From an uncultured Arachnia sp. (GTDB lineage: Bacteria; Actinomycetota; Actinomycetes; Propionibacteriales; Propionibacteriaceae): DNA of 64,000 bases. The stretch spans positions 151,474 through 215,473 of the forward strand of contig CANLTJ010000005.1 of the NCBI GenBank assembly GCA_947493995.1. The letters run 5' to 3'. Positions 8,605 to 17,640 of this stretch are shown piece by piece; positions within the stretch are counted from its first letter, which is position 1; the number at the start of each line of letters is the position of its first letter. Below the pieces are notes generated by a model, which ran no database searches, was not told the DNA's origin, and saw only the letters and a list, made by a program, of their open reading frames with translations. Made by a program: the position numbers and the translations under genes.

Positions 8605-8886
8605 TCAGACCCGTTCAGGCCCGGGATTCTCCGACGTCTCCGGGGGCGGCGCAGTCACGCCGTCGGTGTTGGGGCCGGGGTTGTCAGAGCCCTCCTCGGT
8701 CACCTCCGGGTCTCCGGGCAGCTCGGGTCCCGGGTTCTCGGACGTCTCGGGAGGCGGGGTGTTCAGCCCGTCAAGATTGGGGCCGGGGTTGCCAGCACCT
8801 TCTTCCGGAACCTCCTCCGCCACCTCAGCCTCATAGCCGCCGGGGTTCTCGGAACCCTCGCCCGGCCGATCATATGCTTCGCTCAT
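8605..8886 (-). CDS. Small acidic Pro/Glu-rich repeat protein
   Basis: A 93-residue disordered-looking acidic protein beginning MSEAYDRPGEG. It is built from NPG units; two near-identical blocks occur in tandem (NPGPNLDGLNTPPPETSENP and NPGPNTDGVTAPPPETSENP). No signal peptide, no membrane segment and no cysteine. The start at 8886 has a strong AAGGAG Shine-Dalgarno; open sequence further upstream in frame belongs to another reading frame's gene. A second small acidic protein starting MSEN lies just upstream with the same AAGGAG signal, so the two probably form one transcript. Function unknown. Confidence 0.72.
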   Translation of the reverse strand: MSEAYDRPGEGSENPGGYEAEVAEEVPEEGAGNPGPNLDGLNTPPPETSENPGPELPGDPEVTEEGSDNPGPNTDGVTAPPPETSENPGPERV

Positions 8887-8992
8887 TGTGTGACTCCTTC
8901 GTCGATCGATGGATGGCCCGCGGCGAGCGCCGGCGAGCTTCAGACCTTCAGTATCGCTGTTGCCCACACGGCATCTCAACGCGCGGTGAACG

Positions 8993-9151
8993 TTACTCTC
9001 CGGAAGAGGCCTCGGGGTCAACGCCTTCGGCAGGGTCCTGCGGATGCGGCGTGGTGGACGTCGTGGCCTCTCCGGGCTGGTCCGCCCCCTCGGCCGGCGC
9101 GCTGGCGGCGACGCGATCCGCGTCCTCTGTGCGTTCCGTGTTCTCAGACAT
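8993..9151 (-). CDS. Very small acidic protein (52 aa)
   Basis: A short frame beginning MSENTERTEDADR and ending in EASSGE. It has 52 residues, is rich in Glu, Ala, Thr and Pro, and has no hydrophobic core, so it is probably disordered. AAGGAGCTTCC sits just before the ATG, a textbook Shine-Dalgarno. It is followed after 106 bp by another small acidic protein with the same signal and the same MSE start, suggesting a related pair. Function unknown. Confidence 0.6.
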   Translation of the reverse strand: MSENTERTEDADRVAASAPAEGADQPGEATTSTTPHPQDPAEGVDPEASSGE

Positions 9152-9303
9152 ATGGAAGCTCCTTCGTGATTGTGGGCCCCACCATGGGTCCCGCGTGGCA
9201 ACCAGTCTCCGACATTATCGGCTCACACCATCCGCGGATCGTTGATCTTCTGCAGCGGAGCTGGATCTGCGTGCGACACTGACGCCATGAGCGGTCTCGC
9301 GCG

Positions 9304-10707
9304 ATGAGCGGTCCCGGGGGTGCCCCGACCTCGCCGAAGAGTTCGACCACGCCCGGGTGGCGGCGCAACCAACTGGGGTTTGGTCTGGGCACGCTGGGCC
9401 GCGACATGGTGGCCGCCATGGTCAGTCTCTTCCTGCTGTACTACCTGACCGACGTCGTCGGCGTCTCCGACAGCCAGCTCGCGGCCATCACCACCATCAT
9501 CGTGGCCCTGCGCATCTTCGACGCCCTCAATGATCCGATCATGGGCGTCGTCGTGGACAACACCCGCACGAGGTGGGGGAAGTTCAAGCCGTGGATCGCC
9601 GTGGGCGCTGTGCTGTGGGGTGGTTCCACACTCCTGCTGTTCGCCGATGTCCCCGTTTCCGAGAGCGGCTTCATCGTCCTGTTCTTCGTCGGCTACCTGG
9701 TCTGGGGTATCAGCTACACCGTCAACGACATCTCGTTCTACGGGATGCTGCCATCGCTGTCGCGCAATCTGAAGGAGCGGGAGGGCATCGGTGTCGTCGC
9801 TCGTATTGCGGCCAACATCGGTCTGTTCTCCGTCGTGGTGGGGATCGTCCCGATCACCGAGTGGCTGGGAAGTGTCCTCGGCGATCTTCAACAGGCGTGG
9901 TTCCTGTTCGCCACGGTCGTGGTGCTGATCATGCTCGTGTTCCAGTCCCTCACCCTCGTGTTCACGAAGCAGAAGGTGGCTGCACCCACCCCGCACACCC
10001 CGCTGCGTGAGCTCTTCCGCATCATCGGTCGCAATGACCAACTGCTCTGGGTGACAGTGTCCATGGTCCTGTTCATGGCTGGTTACACCGCCACCACCAG
10101 CCTCGGTATCTACTATTTCGAGTACATCTATGGCGATCTGGGAATGTATGCACTGTTCGCCGGCATTCTCGGCGTGGCACAGCTGGGTGGGCTCGCCGTT
10201 TTCCCGCTCGTCTCCGCCCGCCTCACCCGACGCCAGATTCACGCCCTGGCGTCCGCCATGTGCGCCACCGGGCTGATGATCTTCGCGTTCGCTGGCTCCT
10301 CCATGGTGGTCATCGGCGTCGCCGGAGTGCTGCTGTTCATGGGCCAGGCGTTCATCCAGCTGCTGATGCTGCTGTTCATCGCGGACTGCGTCGAGTACGG
10401 CGAATGGAAACTGGGCCGACGCACCGAATCCATCACATTCTCACTCCAACCCCTCATCTACAAGTCGTCCAACGCCCTGGGCACCGGCATGGCGGGGATC
10501 GCCCTGCTGATCTCGGGAATCAACCAGGCCGATTCGGCAGCAGACATCACCGTTGGCGGCCAGTTGGCCTTCAAGGTCGTCATGATGGTGGTCCCTTTGG
10601 TGCTGGTGATGATCAGCTGGGCGGTTCTGCGTCGGACCTACACTCTCGACGAGGGGCGCTATGCGGAAATCGTCGCGGAACTTCGCATCAGGGAGGAACA
10701 GTCGTGA
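9304..10707 (+). CDS. GPH-family sugar:cation symporter (MelB-like)
   Basis: A 467-residue transporter with about 12 membrane segments, of the glycoside-pentoside-hexuronide:cation family. The first part carries NDPIMGVVVDNTRTRWGKF, the cytoplasmic loop typical of MelB-like carriers. It should import a glycoside with a cation. Its stop overlaps the GTG of the GH13 enzyme (GTGA), so uptake and hydrolysis are translationally coupled. A six-codon frame (MSGLAR) ends on the ATG at 9304 and might be a leader. The sugar is probably an alpha-glucoside, inferred from the partner enzyme. Confidence 0.92.
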   Translation: MSGPGGAPTSPKSSTTPGWRRNQLGFGLGTLGRDMVAAMVSLFLLYYLTDVVGVSDSQLAAITTIIVALRIFDALNDPIMGVVVDNTRTRWGKFKPWIAVGAVLWGGSTLLLFADVPVSESGFIVLFFVGYLVWGISYTVNDISFYGMLPSLSRNLKEREGIGVVARIAANIGLFSVVVGIVPITEWLGSVLGDLQQAWFLFATVVVLIMLVFQSLTLVFTKQKVAAPTPHTPLRELFRIIGRNDQLLWVTVSMVLFMAGYTATTSLGIYYFEYIYGDLGMYALFAGILGVAQLGGLAVFPLVSARLTRRQIHALASAMCATGLMIFAFAGSSMVVIGVAGVLLFMGQAFIQLLMLLFIADCVEYGEWKLGRRTESITFSLQPLIYKSSNALGTGMAGIALLISGINQADSAADITVGGQLAFKVVMMVVPLVLVMISWAVLRRTYTLDEGRYAEIVAELRIREEQS

Positions 10708-12629
10708 AGCAGGGGGGTTCCATGGATCGCACATCACGCGTGGGCGATGTCTACGACCATCCCCTGGGGCGCGACATCATCGAGAAAATCCTGCTGCAAC
10801 TGGGCCGCTCACGCCGCTGGGTGGACAACGCCATCGTCCGCCGGCTGCGCATCGGTTTCGTGGAGCGGGTGAGCCGTCCGTTCACCGGGGACGGTTTCGT
10901 CGAAACACTGCTGTCGCTGCTGAACGAAGTGCCCGAATCGCCGAGGCGCACCACCGGAGCCGTGACACCCCACTGGTGGAAGGAAGCGGTGTTCTACCAG
11001 GTCTATCCCCGCTCGTTCGCTGATTCCGACGGCGACGGCATCGGCGACATCCGCGGCATCATCAACCACGTGGACTACCTGGACGAGCTGGGAGTGGACT
11101 GCATCTGGCTCTCCCCCATCTTCGCCTCACCGAATGAGGACAACGGCTACGACATCTCCGACTACCGCGCGGTGATGACGGAGATGGGCACCCTTGACGA
11201 CGTCGACGACCTCATCAAGGCCTGCCACGAGCGAGGCATGCGGATCATCCTCGACCTCGTGGTGAACCACACCTCGGATCAGCATGCGTGGTTCAAGGAG
11301 GCCCGGCAGGATCCCGATGGCCCCCACGGCGACTACTACATCCTGCGCGACGGCGACCCCCCAACGCCGCCCAACAACTGGGCGTCATACTTCTCCGGGC
11401 CGGCGTGGAGATGGCTGGAGGATGCCCAGGGTTGGGTCATGCGCCTGTTCGCCCCGAGTCAGCCGGACCTCAACTGGGACAATCCGACCGTGCGGCAGGA
11501 GGTGGCTGACATCGTCGGATGGTGGTTGGAGCGGGGCGTCGACGGCTTCCGCCTCGACGTCATCAACTTCATCTCCAAGAGAGAAGGCCTCCCCGACGGG
11601 AACGCGTTCATCGGCTCCCTGATGAAGTTCACCGGCGTCGAGCACTACTTCCACGGGCCGAACCTGCACACCTACCTCGCCGAACTGCGGCAGCAGGGTT
11701 TCGTACGCAAAGGCGAGACGAGAGAGGCGCCGGGTCACGATCCGGTGGCCGTCATGATCGGCGAGACACCGGGCATCGGCATCGAGACGGGCCGGCTGCT
11801 GACGGGAGAGGACCGCCACGAGCTGGATCTCGTCTTCACTTTCGATCACCTGGAGGCCCCCGGGAAGATCCGCTGGGACGACTATCCCTACGACCTCAAT
11901 CACCTGAAGGCCTACATCATGGACCAGCAGTCCCGGCTCGGTTCCGGGGACTGGGTCAGCCTCTACTGGGAGAACCACGACAACCCACGCATGATCTCCA
12001 AGGTCAATCCGGACCCCCAGTACCGCACAGCCCTGGGCAAGGCTCTGGCCGCCATCCAGATGCTCGGGCGCGGCACACCCTTCATCTACCAGGGCCAGGA
12101 AATCGCCGCCATCAACCAGGGTTTCCCCGACGCCTCGGCGTTCCGGGACATCGAATCAATCAACCGCCTGTCCGAGCACCACGGCGATCCCGTGGACCTC
12201 GACGTGGTGCGCCCGGGTTCCCGGGACCACGCCCGTACCCCCATGCGCTGGGACGACTCCCTCAACCATGGCTTCACCACGGGTGAGCCGTGGATCGGTT
12301 TCCACGAGCAGTCCACGGGATACACCGTCGCCGAGCAGCGGGAGAATCCGGACTCAGTCCTCAACTTCTACAGGCAACTGATCGCGCTGCGACGCGAGCA
12401 CGAAGCACTGCGTCTTGGTGACGTCCGCTTCGTCTACACAACCCGACGCGACTACTTCGGCTGGTTTCGTGGACTCGACGGGGAGGCCTTCTTCACGGAG
12501 GTCAACCTTTGCGCCCGCCGGATTCGTCGCCCCCACCTGAAGGACTCCATGACGCCCGTGTTGTCCATGGGGAATGGCCCAGCACATCTCGACCCCTACG
12601 AGGTGCGGGTCTACCGCGTCACGTCCTGA
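10704..12629 (+). CDS. GH13 alpha-glucosidase (oligo-1,6-glucosidase-like)
   Basis: A 641-residue cytoplasmic GH13 enzyme. All four conserved regions are visible: ILDLVVNH; GFRLDV with the nucleophile Asp about 285; MIGETPG with the acid/base Glu about 354; and ENHDNPR with the transition-state Asp about 426. About 85 residues precede the barrel (which starts near WWKEAVFYQVYPRSF) and are not part of the usual family. The GTG start at 10704 has Shine-Dalgarno AGGGAGG and overlaps the symporter stop; ATG 10722 is an alternative. It likely hydrolyses alpha-glucosides imported by the coupled symporter. Confidence 0.93.
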   Translation: MKQGGSMDRTSRVGDVYDHPLGRDIIEKILLQLGRSRRWVDNAIVRRLRIGFVERVSRPFTGDGFVETLLSLLNEVPESPRRTTGAVTPHWWKEAVFYQVYPRSFADSDGDGIGDIRGIINHVDYLDELGVDCIWLSPIFASPNEDNGYDISDYRAVMTEMGTLDDVDDLIKACHERGMRIILDLVVNHTSDQHAWFKEARQDPDGPHGDYYILRDGDPPTPPNNWASYFSGPAWRWLEDAQGWVMRLFAPSQPDLNWDNPTVRQEVADIVGWWLERGVDGFRLDVINFISKREGLPDGNAFIGSLMKFTGVEHYFHGPNLHTYLAELRQQGFVRKGETREAPGHDPVAVMIGETPGIGIETGRLLTGEDRHELDLVFTFDHLEAPGKIRWDDYPYDLNHLKAYIMDQQSRLGSGDWVSLYWENHDNPRMISKVNPDPQYRTALGKALAAIQMLGRGTPFIYQGQEIAAINQGFPDASAFRDIESINRLSEHHGDPVDLDVVRPGSRDHARTPMRWDDSLNHGFTTGEPWIGFHEQSTGYTVAEQRENPDSVLNFYRQLIALRREHEALRLGDVRFVYTTRRDYFGWFRGLDGEAFFTEVNLCARRIRRPHLKDSMTPVLSMGNGPAHLDPYEVRVYRVTS

Positions 12630-12664
12630 GCTTTCGCCACATTGGTCCTCGGCCACCGGTTGTA

Positions 12665-12670
12665 TATGCT
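12665..12670 (+). promoter_or_regulatory. -10 box of the marR promoter
   Basis: TATGCT with a possible -35 TTGGTC at 12642-12647 (17-bp spacer). Six nt separate it from ATG 12677, so the message is probably leaderless. Confidence 0.55.
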
Positions 12671-12678
12671 TGCAGCAT
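12666..12678. promoter_or_regulatory. Candidate MarR operator over the promoter and start codon
   Basis: A perfect inverted repeat ATGCT-TGC-AGCAT. It spans the -10 box, the transcription start and the first base pair of the start codon of the marR gene, the expected place for autorepression. Confidence 0.45.
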
Positions 12679-13093
12679 GCAACTAACCGATGAGTTGGCG
12701 CGGCTCTTCGCCAACATGGGTCAGACCCTGGCGCGACGCGCGCACCAGGGCATGGACCACCAGGACTTCTCGACGCTCGTCGCCGTGTCCGGGGCATGCC
12801 CCGAGGGCACGAGACTCAGCGACCTCGCTGCGATGCGTGGCTTCGACACCTCCACCATGAGCCGACGTGTCTCCCACCTGTGCGAGACCGGACTACTTGA
12901 ACGCAGCCCCGATCCCCAGGACGGGCGCGCGCAACTGCTGCACGTCAGCGACGAGGGCCGCCGCGCCCTGGCCGAAGAGCGGGCCCGCCGGGTGCGTCTC
13001 ATCACCGAATCGCTGGGCGAATGGACACCCGATGACAAGAGCGAGCTCGCCCGCCTGCTCAGCCGCTTGAACGACAGCTTGGAGAACGCGTGA
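12677..13093 (+). CDS. MarR-family transcriptional regulator
   Basis: A 138-residue winged-helix regulator. The recognition region LSDLAAMRGFDTSTMSRRVSHL and the wing with DPQDGRAQLLHVSDEG are typical of MarR. The ATG at 12677 is 6 nt behind a -10 box; sequence upstream in frame belongs to the preceding gene region. Its TGA overlaps the GTG of a DHA2 drug exporter (GTGA), so it very probably controls that exporter in response to a small ligand. A palindrome over its own promoter suggests autoregulation. Confidence 0.92.
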   Translation: MQLTDELARLFANMGQTLARRAHQGMDHQDFSTLVAVSGACPEGTRLSDLAAMRGFDTSTMSRRVSHLCETGLLERSPDPQDGRAQLLHVSDEGRRALAEERARRVRLITESLGEWTPDDKSELARLLSRLNDSLENA

Positions 13094-15180
13094 AGAAGCC
13101 CAACCCCACACCGCGAGTCGGCTACTCACTCGCGCCGAAGGACCGTCGGGTTTTCATCGGCCTGATGATCGGCATGTTGGTGGCGTCGATCAGCCAGACG
13201 ATTGTCGGGCCCGCCATGCCGCGGATCGTCGCCGACCTGGGTGGTATCGACCACTACTCGTGGGTGGCCACCGCCGCCATGCTCACGTCGGCCGTGAGCG
13301 TGCCCATCATGGGGAAGATGTCGGATCTGTACGGCCGCCGTCTCTTCTACATAGGCGGACTCGCGGTCTTCATGGCGGGAGCCGTCGTCAGCGGTTTCAG
13401 CGTCAGCTTCGAGATGCTCATCGCGGGCCGCGCCATCCAGGGGCTTGGCATGGGCACCATCATGCCGCTGTCGCAGACGATCATCGGGGACATCATCCCC
13501 CCACGCCAGCGCGGGAAGTACCAGGGGTTCATGGGTGCGGTCTTCGGCGTGACGTCCGTGGCCGGACCGCTCGCCGGTGGCCTCATCACCGACAACCTGG
13601 GCTGGCGCTGGAACTTCTTCGTCACCCTTCCGCTCGGTGTCATTGCGCTGTTCTTCGTCATCCGCTTCCTGCAACTACCGCATGTGCAGCGCAAAGCAGT
13701 CGTGGACATCTGGGGCATCCTCACGTTGGCTCCAGCGCTTGTGATGATCCTGCTCGCCACCTCGTGGGGCGGCACCAGCTACCCCTGGGGTTCGGCGATC
13801 GTCATCGTGCTCTACGTGGTGGGTGGCCTGCTGCTGGGGCTGTTCATCTTCGTCGAGCTGCGCGCTGAAGAACCGCTCCTGCCGCTGCGGCTGTTCCGCA
13901 ACTCCGTCTTCACCGCCGCCAACGTGGCTGCCTTCTCCGTCTCCATGGTGCTCTTCGGCGCCACCATCTACATCCCCGTCTACGCGCAGGGGGTGTTGGG
14001 TGTCAGCGCCACCGACTCCGGACTCATCCTGCTGCCGCTGATGATCGGGTTCATCCTGGTGGGCATCGGCGCCGGACTGCTCATCACGCGCACAGGTCGT
14101 TACAAGGAGATCATGCTGCTGGGCGTGGTCACCATGTTTGCGGGCGTCTGGCTCATGACACGCCTGGATGCCGACTCGTCGCAACTTCAACTCAGCGTCG
14201 CGATGGTGGTGCTTGGTGTGGGGCTGGGCGCCTCGATGCAGCAGTACACGCTGGTGGTGCAGAACGCCGTCGCCAAACGAGATCTCGGGATAGCGACGGC
14301 GTCGACGCAGTTCTTCCGCAACGTGGGCGCCACCGTCGGTATCGCGGTGTTCGGTTCCCTGATGACGGGCGGATTGTCCCGGGCCATCATGGACCGGCTC
14401 CCGTCCGGCGTCGCCGAGGAGATGGGGGATTCGGTGACGGAGATCGGCGTCGGGGACGTCCTCGACCCAGCTGGCACGGCGGGACTGCCCCCGGCTGTTG
14501 CTGACGCCATTCGCGAGGGTCTGGCGGACAGGCTGCACGTGGTCTTCCTGGCCATCCTGCCCATTCTCGTGGTCGCCTTCTTTGCAACGCTCGCCATCAG
14601 GTCCATTCCCCTGCGGGACACCGTCTCCACGCCGGACGAGGCTCGTCGGGAGTTCCTGGACACGATGAGCCAGAGCAGCGGTCGCGACGAACTCGTGCCC
14701 AGCCTGAATCACTACGACAACGAGGGAGCCCGGACACGCGAGCGTGTGCTCGCCCTGCAAATGGATCTGTTGCTGCGGGAGTCGCGGCGCAAGGATCGCG
14801 GGCTTCTGCGGCGCGCCGTGGCGGAGATCGGTGACGGTGACCTGAGCCACGGCCAGAGGATTCTGGAACGGACTGCGGCGATGCTCGCCTCCGAGGATCC
14901 GGAGCAGGTTGCCGAGGCCGAGAAGTACGCCTGCTCTCTCGCGGATCGCGCATCCCGCAAGGGCGGGGTGCTCAGCGAAGACATCCGCAAGGACATCGCG
15001 GTGAAGGTGGCTGAGGGGCGAAAGCGTGAAGACGTGCTGTCGGATCTCGAGAAGCCAATAGCAGAGAACTTCAAGGCTGTCGACGTCACTCAGCTCCGTG
15101 GTGCGGCAAACGATCTGGCCACCGTGCTGCTGCTGGACCTCGACGTCCACGCCCCGTCGCAGGACGCCGACGCCAGCTAG
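13090..15180 (+). CDS. DHA2-family (EmrB/QacA) multidrug exporter with long cytoplasmic tail
   Basis: A 696-residue MFS exporter. About 14 membrane segments span residues 20-508. The motif-A segment is GKMSDLYGRR and the DHA-type motif C is GPLAGGLITDNLGWRWNFF. Residues about 509-696 are charged and helical with no membrane segment; ordinary DHA2 proteins are about 450-550 residues, so this tail is extra. It starts at GTG 13090, overlapping the marR stop. Its likely role is proton-driven drug efflux controlled by the MarR protein; the tail might sense or couple substrate, which is speculation. Confidence 0.92.
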   Translation: MKKPNPTPRVGYSLAPKDRRVFIGLMIGMLVASISQTIVGPAMPRIVADLGGIDHYSWVATAAMLTSAVSVPIMGKMSDLYGRRLFYIGGLAVFMAGAVVSGFSVSFEMLIAGRAIQGLGMGTIMPLSQTIIGDIIPPRQRGKYQGFMGAVFGVTSVAGPLAGGLITDNLGWRWNFFVTLPLGVIALFFVIRFLQLPHVQRKAVVDIWGILTLAPALVMILLATSWGGTSYPWGSAIVIVLYVVGGLLLGLFIFVELRAEEPLLPLRLFRNSVFTAANVAAFSVSMVLFGATIYIPVYAQGVLGVSATDSGLILLPLMIGFILVGIGAGLLITRTGRYKEIMLLGVVTMFAGVWLMTRLDADSSQLQLSVAMVVLGVGLGASMQQYTLVVQNAVAKRDLGIATASTQFFRNVGATVGIAVFGSLMTGGLSRAIMDRLPSGVAEEMGDSVTEIGVGDVLDPAGTAGLPPAVADAIREGLADRLHVVFLAILPILVVAFFATLAIRSIPLRDTVSTPDEARREFLDTMSQSSGRDELVPSLNHYDNEGARTRERVLALQMDLLLRESRRKDRGLLRRAVAEIGDGDLSHGQRILERTAAMLASEDPEQVAEAEKYACSLADRASRKGGVLSEDIRKDIAVKVAEGRKREDVLSDLEKPIAENFKAVDVTQLRGAANDLATVLLLDLDVHAPSQDADAS

Positions 15181-15184
15181 GCAG

Positions 15185-15991
15185 TCAGTGGTCGGTGATT
15201 TCCGAGAGGAACTCCTGGGCGCGCTGGGACTTCGGATTGTCCAAGACCTGATCGGGGGGTCCCTGTTCCGCGATCCCCTTGTCTGCGATCAGCACCACCC
15301 GGTCCGCCACACGGCGGGCGAATCGCATCTCGTGCGTGACGCAGATCATGGTCATGCCCTCTTCGGCCAGGTCCTTCATGACAGCCAGCACCTCGCCCAC
15401 GAGTTCCGGATCGAGCGCGGACGTCGGTTCGTCGAAGAGCATCACGGCCGGGTCCATCGCGAGAGCGCGAGCGATCGCGACCCGCTGCTGCTGACCGCCC
15501 GACAGACTGCCGGGGTAGGCGTCGGCCTTGTGCGCGAGCCCGACGCGGTCCAGCAAACTGTGCGCCTTCTCCACAGCCTCATCCTTGCCACGGCCGATGA
15601 CGTCGCGCTGCGCCACCGCAATGTTCTCGGTCACGTTCATGTGTGGGAACAGATTGAAGGCCTGGAACACCATGCCGATGCGGGAACGGATGCGGTTCAG
15701 GTGCTTCTGGTCGTAGCTGAGAGTCTGCCCCGCCACGACGATGTCGCCGGACGTGATCTGCTCGAGCCCGTTGACGCAGCGCAGCAGAGTCGATTTGCCC
15801 GCGCCGGACGGACCGATGAGGACCACCACTTCGCTGACGCCCACGTCGAGGTCCACATCCTTGAAGACGACGGTGTCGCCGAACTTCTTGGTCACACCGC
15901 GAAGTTGGACAATTGCTTCGCCCTTGTTCGCTTCTCCGTTCAGAAATCGGTTCGAAGCGGCAGTTTCACGTTTATCTTGTGATTCGGTCAT
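15185..15991 (-). CDS. Polar amino-acid ABC transporter ATP-binding protein (GlnQ-like)
   Basis: A 268-residue ATPase with Walker A GPSGAGKST, the Q-loop FQAFNLFPHM, signature LSGGQQQ, Walker B VMLFDEPTSALDP and the switch His in VTHEM. The NLFPHMNVTENI segment is characteristic of the polar amino-acid (PAAT) subfamily. Twenty-five residues precede the domain. It follows the permease by 8 bp with Shine-Dalgarno GAGGTGG, forming a three-gene minus-strand operon: binding protein, permease, ATPase. Its stop lies only 4 bp from the convergent DHA2 exporter. Confidence 0.95.
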   Translation of the reverse strand: MTESQDKRETAASNRFLNGEANKGEAIVQLRGVTKKFGDTVVFKDVDLDVGVSEVVVLIGPSGAGKSTLLRCVNGLEQITSGDIVVAGQTLSYDQKHLNRIRSRIGMVFQAFNLFPHMNVTENIAVAQRDVIGRGKDEAVEKAHSLLDRVGLAHKADAYPGSLSGGQQQRVAIARALAMDPAVMLFDEPTSALDPELVGEVLAVMKDLAEEGMTMICVTHEMRFARRVADRVVLIADKGIAEQGPPDQVLDNPKSQRAQEFLSEITDH

Positions 15992-15999
15992 TGTCCACC

Positions 16000-16653
16000 T
16001 CAGGACTTGTATGCGCTCAGCCGCTTCTCCATGCGGTTCACCACGGCGGTGAGCACGAGCACAATCGCCAGGTAGTACACGGAGACGATCGCGTAGGAGG
16101 TCATGGGTCGATACGTGGCGGCAGCCATGTTCTGGGCCGAGCGGAACAGCTCCTGCCCACCGATGAAGGCGACGAGGGACGAGTCCTTCACCGCGATGAT
16201 GAACTGACTGCCAAGCACCGGAAGGATCGCGCGGAACGACAGCGGCGCCTGCACCCGGACCAGAGTGCGCCTCCGAGACATGCCGAGGGAGCGCGCGGCC
16301 TCAACCAGACCCTTCGGTACCGACTGGAAGCCCGAGCGAATGATCTCAGCAATATAGGCCGAATTGTGGATGCCCAGAGCGATCGCCCCCGCCCAGAACC
16401 TGTCCAGCACAATGATGCCGGACAGCCCGAAATAGAGCAGGAAAAGCTGCGCAATCAGCGGGGTGCCGCGGATCAGACCGATGAAGCCGGAGGCCAACCA
16501 TCTCAGTGGGGAGATGCCGCTCATGGACATCGCGGCCACACCGGCGCCCAGGACAATCGCGACCACCAGCGCCACCGCGGTCAGTCCAAGAGTGACGCCC
16601 GTCGCCTCGATGAAGACCGGGGCGTACTCGGCGAACAGCTCGAAGAAGTCCAC
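16000..16653 (-). CDS. Polar amino-acid ABC transporter permease (HisM/GlnP-like)
   Basis: A 217-residue inner-membrane permease with about five membrane helices. The segment GFIGLIRGTPLIAQLFLLYFG and the EAARSLGMSRRRTL loop (EAA motif that docks the ATPase) identify the family. GTG start overlaps the TAG of the binding-protein gene by one base, so translation is coupled. Only one permease is present, so it should act as a homodimer. The amino acid is not determined by sequence. Confidence 0.95.
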   Translation of the reverse strand: MDFFELFAEYAPVFIEATGVTLGLTAVALVVAIVLGAGVAAMSMSGISPLRWLASGFIGLIRGTPLIAQLFLLYFGLSGIIVLDRFWAGAIALGIHNSAYIAEIIRSGFQSVPKGLVEAARSLGMSRRRTLVRVQAPLSFRAILPVLGSQFIIAVKDSSLVAFIGGQELFRSAQNMAAATYRPMTSYAIVSVYYLAIVLVLTAVVNRMEKRLSAYKS

Positions 16654-17462
16654 TAGGAAATGTCCTCACCGAACCACTTGTTGCTGATCTCGGCGTAGGT
16701 CCCGTCTTCCTTGATGGTCGCGAGCGCCTCGTCCACATCGTCTATCAGGGGGTTGTTCTGGGCGATGGCGATCGCCGGGCTCTCCGTGAAGAGCGGCTCG
16801 CCACAGGCCCTGAGATCTCGACCAGCATCCTGGATCTGGAACAGGCCGACGAGGCGTCCCGTGATGGTGCCGTCGAGGCGTCCCGCCTCAGTGTCCTCGA
16901 GCGCCGTGATGTCGGATTCGAACGTGGTCACCTCACCTGTAAAGCCCTCGTCTTGCAAGTACTGGTTGTAGGTCGTGCCGTTGGCGACGCCCACTGTGAC
17001 GTCCGAGTTGATGTCAAAGGCCTCACAGTCCGAGTCCGTGGGCACGAAGTACTGGGCGCCGTCGGTGTAATAGGACTCCGTGAAGTCCACCTGCTCCCTA
17101 CGCTCATCCGTCGGTGTCGTTGACGCGATGAGTGCGTCATAGCGGTTGGTGCTCAGACCCTCGATCAGGGAGCCGAATGCGGCGGTTTCGGTCCTGAGTT
17201 CGAGGTCGAGCTCATCCGCGATGGCAACGGCGATGTCGTAATCGAAGCCCGTGAGTTCGTTGTTCTCGAAGTAGCTGAACGGCCTGAACTCACCGCTCAT
17301 AGCGATGAGGATTTCGCCGTCGTTGATCAGTTGCGCACCACCTTCTTCGCCGCCTTCGGCGGGGGTGGCTTCCCCGTCCTCATCCGCTGAGCAGCCTGTC
17401 AGGGCAAGGGCGCAGACTGCGGCAACGGCCAGCGCGCGTGCATGATGTCGAAAGCTCTTCAT
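16653..17462 (-). CDS. Amino-acid ABC transporter substrate-binding lipoprotein
   Basis: A 269-residue bacterial extracellular solute-binding protein, family 3. The signal sequence ends in the lipobox ALTGC. The mature part begins ILIAMSGEFRPFSYFENNELTGFDYDIAVAIAD, typical of cystine/glutamate/polar amino-acid binders, with SSTPTDERREQVDFTESYY-like motif around residue 110. The start at 17462 is chosen because GAGGAG lies 9 nt upstream; an ATG three codons earlier abuts that signal. First gene of the operon. Substrate unknown. Confidence 0.94.
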   Translation of the reverse strand: MKSFRHHARALAVAAVCALALTGCSADEDGEATPAEGGEEGGAQLINDGEILIAMSGEFRPFSYFENNELTGFDYDIAVAIADELDLELRTETAAFGSLIEGLSTNRYDALIASTTPTDERREQVDFTESYYTDGAQYFVPTDSDCEAFDINSDVTVGVANGTTYNQYLQDEGFTGEVTTFESDITALEDTEAGRLDGTITGRLVGLFQIQDAGRDLRACGEPLFTESPAIAIAQNNPLIDDVDEALATIKEDGTYAEISNKWFGEDIS

Positions 17463-17640
17463 TGATGTCATCTCCTCGGGTCCCGGGGCCGGAGAGTTTC
17501 CGGCACCTCCCGTCCACCACCACTCCAAGGTGCGCATAGGCGTCGAGAGCAACCACCCTCAGGCGCAGCGGATGAACTCCTTGAGAATACGGAAGTCGGA
17601 GTGCAATGGAGATGTCCACAGCGCTTCCGTTACCAATCCG

